A DNA stretch of 64,000 nucleotides from positions 124,001-188,000 of the forward strand of contig NZ_VBSB01000012.1 of assembly GCF_013337765.1 (NCBI RefSeq), written 5' to 3'. The position numbers and the translations under genes are program-made. Numbering within the stretch: position 1 is the stretch's first letter; each line of letters begins with the position of its first letter. Shown here in pieces: positions 16,537-25,349 of the stretch. Source of the DNA: Mycolicibacterium sphagni (GTDB lineage Bacteria; Actinomycetota; Actinomycetes; Mycobacteriales; Mycobacteriaceae). Under the pieces are notes generated by a model, which had not been told where the DNA came from, did not search any database, and saw only the letters and a list, made by a program, of their open reading frames with translations.

Positions 16537-17895
16537 GTGGCCAGCGACCGATGGGGCTCTTGGTGGATTCTGGCGGCGGTCTCGATCGCCCTGTTCTGCG
16601 TCCAGATCGACTACTTCGCGGTGAACCTGGCGCTGCCGCGGATGGCCGCCGACCTGCACACCACCACGACCGACCTGCAGTGGGTGATCAGTGTCTACAT
16701 GCTGACCCTCGGGGCGTTCATGGTGCCCGCCGGCCGAATCGGCGATATCTTCGGCCGGCGCCGTGCGCTGCTGGCCGGCATCGCGCTGTTCGGGGTTGCA
16801 TCCGTCTGCTGTGCGATTGCGCCCGACGTCGGTGTGTTGATCACCGCCCGCGCGGTGCAGGGGATCGGCGCGGCGTTGATCTTCCCGGTCTCGGTCAGTG
16901 TGTTGACGAATGCCTATTCGGCGCAACAGTCAAGTCGGGCAATCGGTTTGGCCTACGGTATCGCGGGTCTGGGGAACGCGGCCGGGCCGGTGGTGGGTGG
17001 CATACTGACCGACACGTTGGGTTGGCGCTCGGTGTTCTGGCTGCTGGTCCCGTTCGCGGTCGTGTCGCTGATCCTCGGTGCGCTCGCGGTCCCCGAAACG
17101 TTCGACGACACCGTCCCGCGCCGGCTGGACTTGGCCGGTCTTGCGTTGATCATCACGGGCGTCGGCCTTTTCACGCTGACCGTTGATCGTGCGCCGGCCT
17201 GGGGGTGGACGTCGGTCGCGACGACCGGTGCGTTCGCCGCGTCGGTGGCGCTGCTGGCCTTCTTCGTCGTTGTCGAACGCCGCACGCGTTGGCCGCTGCT
17301 GGATCTCTCGCTCTTGAGCAACGGCCGGTTCGTCATCCTGGTGGCCGCGGGCACGGTGGCCAACGTCGCCTACGCGGTGACGGTGTTCTTGTCGACGCTG
17401 AATCTTCAGCAGGTGCGTGGACTCACGCCGCTGGTGGCGGGTCTGTTGTTCCTCGGCCCGTCGGCGGGCGCGGCACTGGGTGGGGTGATCTCGGGCCGGC
17501 TCGCCAATCGACACTCGCCGATCGCGGTGATGGGCGTCGGGTGCACGGCCGCCGCGCTGTCACTGGGACTACTGGCCGCCGCGGGCAATGCGGTGGTCTA
17601 TGTCGTTGCGTTGACCGCGTGCGGTTTCACGATGGGGTTGGTGTACGCGTTCACCACCGTTGCGACGCAGGCCGTCGTCGCGCCGGAGCGTGCCGGCGGA
17701 GCCGCCGGCGTCACGCTGACTTTTCTCGTCACGATCGCCGGTGTCGGGGTAGCGGTCGCCGGCACCACGCTGGAAGCGTTGCAGGACAACGGCTTCAGTG
17801 TTGGAGGAAGCATCAGCACGATTCTGGTGGCCATCGCGGCGCCGCTACTGGTTGCGGGGCTGGTCGTCCTGCAGCGGTCGCGGGTCAGTCGATAG
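16537..17895 (+). CDS. DHA2-type MFS drug/metabolite efflux transporter
   Basis: A 452-residue integral membrane proton antiporter with about 14 hydrophobic segments. Diagnostic motifs are ALPRMAADLHTTTTDLQWVISVYMLT (motif D1 region, 35-60), GRIGDIFGRRRALLAG (motif A) and GLAYGIAGLGNAAGPVVGG (motif C of antiporters). It should export a hydrophobic compound. I used the GTG at 16537; no strong ribosome site is visible, and the frame is open 25 codons further up, into the divergent phosphotransferase start. The last 11 bases overlap the end of the convergent VanX-like gene. No dedicated regulator is adjacent. Confidence 0.87.
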   Translation: MASDRWGSWWILAAVSIALFCVQIDYFAVNLALPRMAADLHTTTTDLQWVISVYMLTLGAFMVPAGRIGDIFGRRRALLAGIALFGVASVCCAIAPDVGVLITARAVQGIGAALIFPVSVSVLTNAYSAQQSSRAIGLAYGIAGLGNAAGPVVGGILTDTLGWRSVFWLLVPFAVVSLILGALAVPETFDDTVPRRLDLAGLALIITGVGLFTLTVDRAPAWGWTSVATTGAFAASVALLAFFVVVERRTRWPLLDLSLLSNGRFVILVAAGTVANVAYAVTVFLSTLNLQQVRGLTPLVAGLLFLGPSAGAALGGVISGRLANRHSPIAVMGVGCTAAALSLGLLAAAGNAVVYVVALTACGFTMGLVYAFTTVATQAVVAPERAGGAAGVTLTFLVTIAGVGVAVAGTTLEALQDNGFSVGGSISTILVAIAAPLLVAGLVVLQRSRVSR

Positions 17896-18607
17896 GGACA
17901 TCGAGGATCGGGCGCTGTACCCCAGCGCCGGGACCGTCGAAATGCCACCATTCACCGGAATAGACCGCCAAGCCGCCGCTTCCATTTCCCGGGTCGCTTC
18001 GCTCCTGCCCTCCGGCGCCCATCGCGGTGCGCAGCCGGGCGCGGTTGGCCTGGGCGGCGGCGCTGACCCCGTCGGTCGCGTAGGCCGTGGCGCGGGCGGA
18101 GAAGTCGTCGAAGTCGGTGCCCATGTCGACCAGTTGGCCGCGCTCGGCGATGGTCACGTCGACCGAACGTCCCGCCTCGTGGCTGCGCGCGTACGGTCCG
18201 GGTTTGGCCACCCACGCCGGGTTGGGCACCGCATCGAACATCCGCACCTGGACATCGTGCGGGCGGTAGCAATCCCAGAACACCAGCACGTCACCTTGGG
18301 CCCGCAGTTCGTCGGCGGCCTTCGCCAGGCCCGGTGCCATCGACTCGTGCACCAGGCAGCGGGCGTCGGCGGGGTACAGCGGGACTCCGACGAAATTGTG
18401 CGGCGTCGCGTAGCGCAGGTCGATGACCGCATCGGGAACCACGGTCCGCACGTCGACGAAACCGGCCGCCGCGGCTTGCGGGCTGACCGGCGGAACGTCA
18501 CCACCGGGGACCGCGCCGGCCGGCGCCGCCACCGCTACCGCGGCCGAGATCGTTGCCGCGGCTAGCACGCCGCGGCGAACACTCACGTCACGGCGAGTGG
18601 GTCTCAT
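17885..18607 (-). CDS. Secreted D-alanyl-D-alanine dipeptidase (VanX-like, M15D)
   Basis: A 240-residue exported zinc dipeptidase that would cut D-Ala-D-Ala. An RR-containing N terminus and a hydrophobic stretch (GVLAAATISAAVAVAAPAGA) form a signal peptide, possibly Tat-type. Zinc ligands are His143 and Asp150 (SHEAGRSVDVT) and His222; Glu219 (GEWWHFD) is the base; CYRP with Arg115 is the substrate-side arginine typical of VanX. Here it is exported, so it more likely trims released cell-wall dipeptide than confers glycopeptide resistance. The start overlaps the PAS-ANTAR gene by 20 bases; a GTG at 18586 would avoid overlap but shorten the signal. Confidence 0.85.
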   Translation of the reverse strand: MRPTRRDVSVRRGVLAAATISAAVAVAAPAGAVPGGDVPPVSPQAAAAGFVDVRTVVPDAVIDLRYATPHNFVGVPLYPADARCLVHESMAPGLAKAADELRAQGDVLVFWDCYRPHDVQVRMFDAVPNPAWVAKPGPYARSHEAGRSVDVTIAERGQLVDMGTDFDDFSARATAYATDGVSAAAQANRARLRTAMGAGGQERSDPGNGSGGLAVYSGEWWHFDGPGAGVQRPILDVPID

Positions 18608-19280
18608 GCGGGCTAAGGATGCGCTGGTCTGCACTCAGCAGCAAGTTGTCGTAGGCCGACCGATGCGGCGACGTCTTGGATTGGGACAGGCCGACGAAGT
18701 CAGCGACCACCCGTTGGGCCAATAGTCGGAGCTTGACGTTGGCGTCCTGGGAACGCCACCGCAGCAGGTCGAACGCCGCCGAGGAGTCGATGCCGTAGAC
18801 CACCATCAACATGCCTTTGGCCTGTTCGATGGTCGCCCGGTTCTCGGCGATCTCGGCGATCGCCGCGCGGAGCTGTTTCTGTTGGTTGTCTTCGGCGGGG
18901 CTGACGTCGACATAGAAGCCGTGGGTGCCGATGACCGCACCGGACTCGTCCTGCAGCTTGTCGGCCACCACGATCACGTGGTGGATCCGGCCGGCGGTGT
19001 CGATGATGCGATGCCGGGTGCTGAAGGCTTGATGTTGACGGCGCACCTCGTCCAGCGTGGTCGCGACCTGTTGGTAGTCGTCGGGATGTTTGTGCGAGAG
19101 CACCAACTCGGTGGTGGGGGACACCGTGCCGGGCTCATACCCGTGCATGGCCTGGACCTCGGCCGACCATTCCCAGCGTTCGTCGTCGAAGAAGAAGCGA
19201 AACCAGCCCACCTGCTCCGGGCGTACCGCCGCCTCTTCCCCGTCGTCGACACTCGCTATCGGATTCTCGTGCGCAACCAT
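18588..19280 (-). CDS. PAS-ANTAR RNA-binding antiterminator
   Basis: A 230-residue sensor and RNA-binding protein. Residues about 20-130 form a PAS domain (RFFFDDERWEWSAEVQAMHGYEPG, SHKHPDDYQQVA, HVIVVADKLQDESGAVIGTHGFYVDV). Residues about 140-200 are an ANTAR domain: a coiled-coil (QQKQLRAAIAEIAENRATIEQAKGML) then YGIDSSAAFDLLRWRSQDANVKLRLLAQRVV. ANTAR proteins bind paired hexaloop hairpins to prevent termination; PAS suggests ligand or light/redox input. The ATG with GGGGAG about 6 bases upstream is preferred to a TTG five codons earlier. It precedes the VanX-like gene with a short overlap. Targets are unknown. Confidence 0.88.
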   Translation of the reverse strand: MVAHENPIASVDDGEEAAVRPEQVGWFRFFFDDERWEWSAEVQAMHGYEPGTVSPTTELVLSHKHPDDYQQVATTLDEVRRQHQAFSTRHRIIDTAGRIHHVIVVADKLQDESGAVIGTHGFYVDVSPAEDNQQKQLRAAIAEIAENRATIEQAKGMLMVVYGIDSSAAFDLLRWRSQDANVKLRLLAQRVVADFVGLSQSKTSPHRSAYDNLLLSADQRILSPHETHSP

Positions 19281-19585
19281 CGCACTCCCCAACAACTGCT
19301 CGCTCTTGAGAATTGCCGCATGTGCCTGGGATGCCGCAGGGTGCCGTGAAGGCAGAACCCATCGCCATCCCAGGTTCTGCGGGCAGACATGTTCTACCCC
19401 GTCAGCCGCCGCGTTATCAAGCTCAATCTCCGGTGCCTGCCAGCCGGACAGATGCCGTGAGACTGAGGTGGCACAAGTGACAGGTGTAACAAACTGAGTT
19501 CTCCGCCGAAATCACCTCTACAGGGAGTTCACCGGCCGGTCGGGCGCGGGGACGCCGTCCTGCAGGATCCGCGGAGGACACGACG
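19281..19585. promoter_or_regulatory. Divergent intergenic region
   Basis: About 300 bases between the PAS-ANTAR gene and a secreted-protein gene. It must hold promoters in both directions, but no confident -35/-10 pair stands out. At 19477-19490 two half-sites, GTGAC and GTAAC, lie 9 bases apart in direct orientation, reminiscent of MtrA-type sites upstream of mycobacterial cell-wall genes; this is a weak match. I see no open reading frame with coding character. Confidence 0.35.
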
Positions 19586-20026
19586 GTGAAGATCATGATG
19601 GGGCTTGGCGCACTGGGCGTCGCGACGGCATTTCTGGCAGCGCCCGCGGCGTTTGCCGACCCGACTGATCCCGCCGATCCGGCGGTGCCGATCCCGGTGG
19701 CCACCGATACAAATCCGCAGGTCGCGGTCGCCGCGCCGGTGGCCGCCCCAGCCCCGGTCCAGCACCTGTCCAGCCCGGACAACCTGCCGCCGGGGACCTC
19801 GGCGGACGCCATCCCGCCGCAGGGCCGCCTCGGCTATTGGCGCGACCTGTTGCACGCGATGCGCACCCAGGAAGTGTCGGGCAGCGACGCGCTGCTGTTG
19901 CTCACACAGCGTCCGCTCGACGCCGATACCGCCCCGCCGCCCGGGATGCCGGCAGGCCCGTCCGGACCGGTCGGTTCGTCCGCGGTCCCGCCCGCGGCCG
20001 ATGCGAGCGTGCCTGCGCCGGGTTAG
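19586..20026 (+). CDS. Secreted Ala/Pro-rich protein
   Basis: A 146-residue exported protein from a GTG start with GGAGG 8 bases upstream. Residues 1-25 form a signal peptide (GLGALGVATAFLAAPAAFA-D). The mature part has low-complexity Pro/Ala/Asp segments at both ends, flanking one ordered stretch, GRLGYWRDLLHAMRTQEVSGSDALLLLTQRPLD. I recall no characterised family; the composition suits a cell-wall-spanning linker protein. Its stop overlaps the SulP transporter's stop by four bases (TTAG), the genes being convergent. Confidence 0.75.
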   Translation: MKIMMGLGALGVATAFLAAPAAFADPTDPADPAVPIPVATDTNPQVAVAAPVAAPAPVQHLSSPDNLPPGTSADAIPPQGRLGYWRDLLHAMRTQEVSGSDALLLLTQRPLDADTAPPPGMPAGPSGPVGSSAVPPAADASVPAPG

Positions 20027-21699
20027 GCCGGATCGACGGCGTCGACGGCAGCATTGAGGTCCGGCTGGTAGCGGCCGTCTACCTCGAATTCCTGCCACCA
20101 ATCGGTGCGCTGCACTGTCCGCAAGTTCCGATCGGGTAACGAGGTGATCATCAGCCGGATCCCGGCGCCGGACAGCTCGAGTTCGAGGTCGACCAAGATG
20201 TGCAGAACCGTCGACTCCAGGACCGTCTGTCGCACCAAGTCCAGCACCAGCGTCGCCGGCTGCGTATCAGCCTCGAGCGTGGCCGTTCTGATCGCGGCGA
20301 TATTCGGCCGCACGTTGGCGGCATAGAGCGGAACGAGGCAACGCAGCACCAGTGGGTCGGCGGGAACGAGGGCCGCGTTCTCGGGCTGTTCGGTCCACGT
20401 GCAGTCGTGGTGCCGTACGACTTGAACGACGTGTGGAGCGTTCACCACGTGCAGCACCATCAGCAGGGTGACCGCCACCGCGACGGCCACCGCCGGGATC
20501 AGCCCGAACGCCAGACCGACCAGGGCCACACCGATGGCGCCGTAGCACTCGCGGGGATTGAGTTGGTAGAGCCGGCGCAACGCCCCGATGTCGACCAGGC
20601 GGGTGACCGCGATGACCACGACCGCGCCGAGCACCGCCTGCGGCAGCAGGCTGAGGATCGGGGCGACAAACAGCGCGACCAGTACGGCGAGGGCCACCAT
20701 CACCAGGCCGCTGATCTGGCTGCGCGCACCGTTACGCAGGTTCACCGATGTCTGCGCGAACCCGCCGGCCGGCGGCAGCGAGTGGAAGAACGCCCCCGCC
20801 ACGGAGGCCACCCCCAGCGCCATCAGCTCACGATCCGGGTCGATCGTGCTGTCCTCGACGCGCCGCGAGGTACGTGCCACGGCAATGGTTTCCAAGAAGG
20901 CCATCACGGCGATCGCCAAGGCGCCCGGAAGCAGCGGCACGATATGGCGATCGAGACGGGGAATCTCGGGCACCGGAAACCCGGACGGCACCGTCGGGAT
21001 CAGCGCCACCCCGTGCGCCGGGAACGCGACGACGGCGCTCACCGCGATCCCCACGGCGATGACCGCGAGCGGCCCGGGCACGCGGGGAACGAACTTCGTC
21101 AGCACGACCAGCACGATCAGACAGACCGCCGAGACCGCCACCGTGACCAGGCTGGCCCGCGGGAGATCGGACAGCGCCGCCCACGCCACCTTGAAGAATC
21201 CGGTTGTACGCGGATGCGGGGCCACACCGAGCAGCTTGGGTAGTTGGGCCGCCATGACGGTCAGTCCGACGGCGATCTTGATGCCGATCAGTGTCATGTC
21301 GCTGATGTTGTCGACCAGCATGCCGAGCCGAAACACCCTGGCGACCAACAAGAACAAGCCCACCAACAGGGTCAGCGTGATCAGGTCACCGCGCTGGTCC
21401 TCGGAGCCGATGAGGACGCCCCCGGCCAGCATCGTCGAGGCGGTCAACGTCGAGACCGTCGACGAGGTACTGATACTGGCCACGCGGGAGCCACCGATGA
21501 ACGCGTACACGACGACCGGGACGATGCAGGTGTACAAGCCCATCTGGACGGGCATATTGGCGACCGTCGCGTACGCCATCGCCAACGGGATGACGACCGC
21601 GCCGGTCCCCAGCCCGGCCAGAATGTCGGCCCGCAGCCAGCTCGCGCGATACGGCCGGATTCCCGGCGCTAGCCAGGTGGGCGGTGCGGAGGTGGGCAC
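20023..21699 (-). CDS. SulP-family anion transporter with STAS domain
   Basis: A 558-residue membrane protein. About 11-12 hydrophobic segments fill residues 20-415, beginning with YRASWLRADILAGLGTGAVVIPLAMAYA, the SulP signature region near the first helices. The anion-site helices FLETIAVARTSRR and PPAGGFAQTSVNLRNGARSQISG are conserved. A cytoplasmic STAS domain follows from about 440 (NALVPADPLVLRCLVPLYAANV to VLDLVRQTVLESTVLHILVDLELEL). The family moves sulfate, bicarbonate or dicarboxylates with Na+ or H+; sequence alone does not decide. The STAS phosphorylation motif (DxSG) is not obvious. Downstream is convergent with the secreted protein. Confidence 0.9.
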   Translation of the reverse strand: MPTSAPPTWLAPGIRPYRASWLRADILAGLGTGAVVIPLAMAYATVANMPVQMGLYTCIVPVVVYAFIGGSRVASISTSSTVSTLTASTMLAGGVLIGSEDQRGDLITLTLLVGLFLLVARVFRLGMLVDNISDMTLIGIKIAVGLTVMAAQLPKLLGVAPHPRTTGFFKVAWAALSDLPRASLVTVAVSAVCLIVLVVLTKFVPRVPGPLAVIAVGIAVSAVVAFPAHGVALIPTVPSGFPVPEIPRLDRHIVPLLPGALAIAVMAFLETIAVARTSRRVEDSTIDPDRELMALGVASVAGAFFHSLPPAGGFAQTSVNLRNGARSQISGLVMVALAVLVALFVAPILSLLPQAVLGAVVVIAVTRLVDIGALRRLYQLNPRECYGAIGVALVGLAFGLIPAVAVAVAVTLLMVLHVVNAPHVVQVVRHHDCTWTEQPENAALVPADPLVLRCLVPLYAANVRPNIAAIRTATLEADTQPATLVLDLVRQTVLESTVLHILVDLELELSGAGIRLMITSLPDRNLRTVQRTDWWQEFEVDGRYQPDLNAAVDAVDPA

Positions 21700-21736
21700 G
21701 ACCGGAATTCTGACACCTCCGCGTTTCCTGCGTAGC

Positions 21737-22621
21737 TTATGAACCTTTGCCGAGGGTGAATTGGTTGACGTCGATGTAGCCGACGCGGAACATCTTGGCG
21801 CAGCCGGTCAGGTACTTCATGTAGCGGTCGTAGACCTCTTCGGACTGGATCGCGATCGCCTGGTCGCGTGCGGCTTCCAATGACGCCGCCCAGTGATCCA
21901 GGGTGCGCGCGTAGTGCAGTTGCAGGGACTGCACTCGCTCGACGGTGAAACCCGCTGCGGTTGATCGTTCTTCGACCATCGGGATCGACGGCAGGCGCCC
22001 GCCCGGGAAGATCTCGGTCACCATGAACTTGACGAACCGGGCGAACTCGAACGACAACGGGATGCCGCGGTCGATCATCTCCTGGGGGTGCAAGCCGGTG
22101 ATGCTGTGCAGCAGCATGACGCCGTCGTCGGGCAGTATCGCGAAAGACCGGGCGAAGAATTCGTCGTAGCGGTCGTGCCCGAAGTGCTCGAAGGCACCGA
22201 TCGACACGATGCGGTCGACGGGTTCGTCGAACTGCTCCCAGCCCTCCAGCAGGACGCGCTTGGTGCGGGCACTGTCCGAGGCATCGAACAGTTGCTGGAC
22301 GTGGGCGGCCTGATTCTTGCTCAGCGTCAGCCCGACGACGTTGACGTCGTAGGACTGCAGCGCCCGCATCATCGTCGCGCCCCAGCCGCACCCGACATCG
22401 AGCAGCGTCATGCCGGGTTGGAGTCCCAATTTGCCCAGTGCCAGGTCGATCTTGGCGATCTGCGCCTGTTCGAGCGTCATGTCGTCGCGTTCGAAATATG
22501 CACAGCTGTAGGTCTGCGTGGGGTCGAGGAACAGCCGGAAGAAATCGTCCGACAGGTCGTAGTGGGCCTGGACGTCCTCGAAATGCGGGGTGAGGTTGCC
22601 GCCCGGCGGCTCGTTGCTCAT
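21737..22621 (-). CDS. Cyclopropane/mycolic acid methyltransferase (CmaA/MmaA family)
   Basis: A 294-residue SAM-dependent lipid methyltransferase acting on meromycolate chains or phospholipid double bonds. Features in order: HYDLSDDFFRLFLDPTQTYSCAYF (the substrate/bicarbonate region), LLDVGCGWGATMMRAL (SAM motif I), VVGLTLSKNQAAHVQ, SIGAFEHFGHDRYDEFF (active-site EHFG motif of mycolic acid methyltransferases), then FIFPGGRLPSIPMV-like and the C-terminal YDRYMKYLTGCAKMF. Length and motifs match mycobacterial CmaA/MmaA/UmaA. The position of methylation cannot be predicted. Its ATG overlaps the SOUL gene stop (ATGA), so the two are translationally coupled. Confidence 0.9.
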   Translation of the reverse strand: MSNEPPGGNLTPHFEDVQAHYDLSDDFFRLFLDPTQTYSCAYFERDDMTLEQAQIAKIDLALGKLGLQPGMTLLDVGCGWGATMMRALQSYDVNVVGLTLSKNQAAHVQQLFDASDSARTKRVLLEGWEQFDEPVDRIVSIGAFEHFGHDRYDEFFARSFAILPDDGVMLLHSITGLHPQEMIDRGIPLSFEFARFVKFMVTEIFPGGRLPSIPMVEERSTAAGFTVERVQSLQLHYARTLDHWAASLEAARDQAIAIQSEEVYDRYMKYLTGCAKMFRVGYIDVNQFTLGKGS

Positions 22622-23265
22622 GTATCAGCTAAGCACGTATCAGTGGGGACGCCCACCACTACTTCGTTGCGCCGCAGGCAGGGCAACGTCCACGGCGGAT
22701 CGTAGAACCATGCCAACGGGTCGCCGGTGGGTTGAATATCGTTGCGGTACAAGATTTTCAGGAGTTGTGCGGTGCGCGCGGAAACCGCTTCCGGATCGAT
22801 GGTCCCGGTGAACCGCAACACCGCCACGGTTTCGGAAGGAACCGTTACCAGTCGCACTCGGTCGTCGTTCGGGACTGGCAGCGATTCCAGGGTGTACGTC
22901 GACGGCATGAAGAAACGGATCACCCATTCACCCGAGGATGTGCGCTGAGTTGCGACCGGCGCCGTCATCGCGATCGCCTCGCTGGTCTGTTGGGCCACGG
23001 GAGCCGTCATCGCGATCTTGTCGCCGCTGGAGTTCGCGCCGAATATGTAACCCGCCAGCAACCTGAACCCTTGATTGCGCGCCGACTCCTCGTCGGCGCC
23101 GATAGTCGTCTCGGCGGCGACGCGCGGCCCATAGCGGCGAACCTGGACTCGGCCGACCTCGCCCTGCACCGTGAACGCGGGCTCCTCGATGCCGTGTCGG
23201 ATGCCGAAGATATTGCCCACACCCTGGGCAACCTGTCCCACCGCATCAGTAATCGTGTTGAGCAT
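22618..23265 (-). CDS. SOUL/heme-binding-family protein
   Basis: A 215-residue protein of the SOUL/HBP family. Recognisable parts are EEPAFTVQGEVGRVQVRRYGPRVAAETT, GFRLLAGYIFGANSSGDKIAMTAPV with its repeat EAIAMTAPVATQ, then EWVIRFFMPSTYTLESLPVPND and VAVLRFTGTIDP. Family members bind heme or tetrapyrrole through hydrophobic contacts; no classic axial His is evident. No signal peptide, though residues 1-25 are amphipathic. It is the first gene of a two-gene unit with the mycolic/cyclopropane methyltransferase, coupled through ATGA. Why the two are linked is unknown; a role at the membrane with lipid modification is a guess. Confidence 0.88.
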   Translation of the reverse strand: MLNTITDAVGQVAQGVGNIFGIRHGIEEPAFTVQGEVGRVQVRRYGPRVAAETTIGADEESARNQGFRLLAGYIFGANSSGDKIAMTAPVAQQTSEAIAMTAPVATQRTSSGEWVIRFFMPSTYTLESLPVPNDDRVRLVTVPSETVAVLRFTGTIDPEAVSARTAQLLKILYRNDIQPTGDPLAWFYDPPWTLPCLRRNEVVVGVPTDTCLADT

Positions 23266-23388
23266 GTGCCGACCTCCTCAGATCTTGGTAGGGATACCCA
23301 AATACTCAGGTGAAAGTCGATGACGTGTTTATGACTCAATTTCCGGCCCGTCATCCGCCCGCGATGGCTCGGCGTATATGGTCCGGGC

Positions 23389-24228
23389 ATGAGTCGGGTT
23401 TCGATTATCACAGGTGGCGCTGGTGGCATGGGTCAGGCCACGGCGAAGATCGTCGGTCAGGACCGCACACTGGTGCTCTGCGACGTCAGACAGGATCGGC
23501 TGGACGCGGCATCGGCTGCGCTGAGCGCTCTCGGGATCACGGCGACGACGGTCAATTGCGACGTCACCGACCGCGATGCTGTCAGCCGGCTGTTCGAGAC
23601 GGCGTCGGCCATCGGGCCGATCGCCTCGGTGATCCACACCGCGGGGGTCAGCCCCAGCATGGGTGACGCCGAGTACGTGAACACCACCAATGCGCTCGGC
23701 ACGCTCAACGTCAATGAGGTGTTCTTCGCCTCGGCCGGCGACGGCGCGGCCATTGTCAACGTGGCGTCGATGGCCTCGCACATGCTGCCCGAAGAACTGG
23801 TCCCGACACAGCATTTCGACCTCGCCTTCACCGACGAGAAGCAGTTCCTGGCCGAGCTGTTGGCGGCCTGCGATATCGCGGGGGAGGAGATGCGCTCCGG
23901 GCTGGCCTACAGCATCAGCAAAACCTTTGTGCGGTGGTACAGCTCGTCACAGGCCGAACGGTTCAACGGCCGGGGCCTGCGCATCGTCTCGGTCTCCCCG
24001 GGGTCCGTCGACACCGAGATGGGCCTGCTGGAGGCGGACGCCGGTGCCGGCGCGATGGTCGCCAACGCTGCGGTGCCGCGCTGGGGCAAGGCCGAGGAGA
24101 TGGCCGAGCTGTTCGCCTTCTGCGCCAGTGACCGTGCGGGCTATCTCACCGGGACCGACATCCTCAACGACGGCGGCGTGATCGCGTCGATGCGGGAACG
24201 GGCTCGGGTCGCCTCCCACAACACCTAG
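23389..24228 (+). CDS. Short-chain dehydrogenase/reductase
   Basis: A 279-residue SDR. NAD(P) motif TGGAGGMGQATA (residues 8-19), acidic residue in CDVRQDR favouring NAD, VNCDVTD, IHTAGVSPSM (NAG-type motif), VASMASH with the catalytic Ser, and YSISKTFVRWYS with the Tyr-x-x-x-Lys pair. An unusual insertion of about 35 residues (LPEELVPTQHFDLAFTDEKQ to EEMRSGL) separates Ser from Tyr, as in fungal-type ketoreductases and some mycobacterial hydroxysteroid-like SDRs. A GTATAT hexamer lies 9 bases before the ATG, so the mRNA may be leaderless. It converges with the acyl-CoA dehydrogenase pair, stops overlapping on CTAG. Substrate unknown. Confidence 0.87.
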   Translation: MSRVSIITGGAGGMGQATAKIVGQDRTLVLCDVRQDRLDAASAALSALGITATTVNCDVTDRDAVSRLFETASAIGPIASVIHTAGVSPSMGDAEYVNTTNALGTLNVNEVFFASAGDGAAIVNVASMASHMLPEELVPTQHFDLAFTDEKQFLAELLAACDIAGEEMRSGLAYSISKTFVRWYSSSQAERFNGRGLRIVSVSPGSVDTEMGLLEADAGAGAMVANAAVPRWGKAEEMAELFAFCASDRAGYLTGTDILNDGGVIASMRERARVASHNT

Positions 24229-25349
24229 GGCCGAGTCAGTTTCGCGTACCGCGCGCGGTGCTGGTCGGTGGAACCGAACTCGTACTGCAGCGCGGTGAGC
24301 CGCTTGAAGTAGTGGCCGATGGCCAGTTCCTCGGTCATGCCCATGCCGCCGTGCAGCTGGACGGCGTTCTGGCCCAGGAAGCGGGCGGCTCGCCCGATGG
24401 TCGCCTTGGCGGCCGACACCGCGCGAGCCCTGGTGTGCGGCTCGGCATCGAGGTTCAGCACCGCGAGATAGACCGCGGCGACGGCCTGTTCGACCTCCAT
24501 GTACATGTCGACCATCCGATGCTGCAGAACCTGGAAGGTGCCGATCGGCTGACCGAACTGCTGTCGCTGCTTGCAGTATTCGACAGTGTCGGACAGCACC
24601 TTTCGCATCGCGCCGACCGCCTCCGCGCACACCGCGGCCGCACCTTCGTCGCGGGCTTGCGCCAGTGACGCTGTCGCGTCCGCGGCGAGCAGCGCATCGG
24701 CGGGCAGGCGCAGTTGGTCGAGCGTCAAATCGGCGGCACGCCGATCGTCGATCGTGCGGTAGCTGTGCACCTCGACGCCCGCCGGCGGTGTAGCCGGATC
24801 GAACTCGGCCAGGAACAGCGAAATCCCTTGGTCCTCATCGGATGTCCGTGCGGTGATCAGCAAATGGGTGGCCAGTGGTGCGGCGGTGACGACGATCTTC
24901 TCGCCGGTGAGCACCCACTCGTCTCCGTCGCGGACCGCGGTGGTCGACACGGTACGTTCGCCGCCTGGCTCGGTGTTCGCAAGGGCGAGGATGGCGCTGC
25001 CCTCGGCGATACGTTCCAGCAGCGCCGCGGCGGCCGGGTGGTCAGCTCGCTGCAACAGGCCACCTGCGACGACGACCGTGTCGATGAACGGCTCGATCGC
25101 CAGCGCACGACCCAATTCCTCTGCGATCACCATGATTTCGACGGGACCTCCGCCGATTCCGCCGACCGACTCCGGGAACGCGGCGCCGAGGATGCCCAGT
25201 TCGGCGGCCAGTCCGCGCCAGATATCGGGCTGCCAGCCCGGCCCCAGCTTGGCCGCGGTGCGGCTCTTCTCCAGGTCGTAACGGGTGGCCAAAAACTTGC
25301 CGAGGCCGTCGCGCAGGAGCTCTTGTTCTTTGTTCAGGTTGAAGTCCAT
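24225..25349 (-). CDS. Acyl-CoA dehydrogenase (FadE, smaller partner)
   Basis: A 374-residue flavoprotein of the acyl-CoA dehydrogenase fold, N-terminal helix bundle (FNLNKEQELLRDGLGKFL), middle beta domain (ALANTEPGGERTVSTTA, WVLTGEKIVVT) and C-terminal bundle (YCKQRQQFGQPIGTFQVLQHRMVDMYME and QLHGGMGMTEE). Its ATG shares one base with the TAA of the larger FadE gene upstream. Such adjacent pairs in mycobacteria form alpha2-beta2 heterotetramers that desaturate cholesterol side-chain CoA esters (ChsE type), where the two subunits share one FAD and one active site. Whether this subunit holds the catalytic base needs alignment. Heterotetramer formation is inference. Confidence 0.87.
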   Translation of the reverse strand: MDFNLNKEQELLRDGLGKFLATRYDLEKSRTAAKLGPGWQPDIWRGLAAELGILGAAFPESVGGIGGGPVEIMVIAEELGRALAIEPFIDTVVVAGGLLQRADHPAAAALLERIAEGSAILALANTEPGGERTVSTTAVRDGDEWVLTGEKIVVTAAPLATHLLITARTSDEDQGISLFLAEFDPATPPAGVEVHSYRTIDDRRAADLTLDQLRLPADALLAADATASLAQARDEGAAAVCAEAVGAMRKVLSDTVEYCKQRQQFGQPIGTFQVLQHRMVDMYMEVEQAVAAVYLAVLNLDAEPHTRARAVSAAKATIGRAARFLGQNAVQLHGGMGMTEELAIGHYFKRLTALQYEFGSTDQHRARYAKLTRP

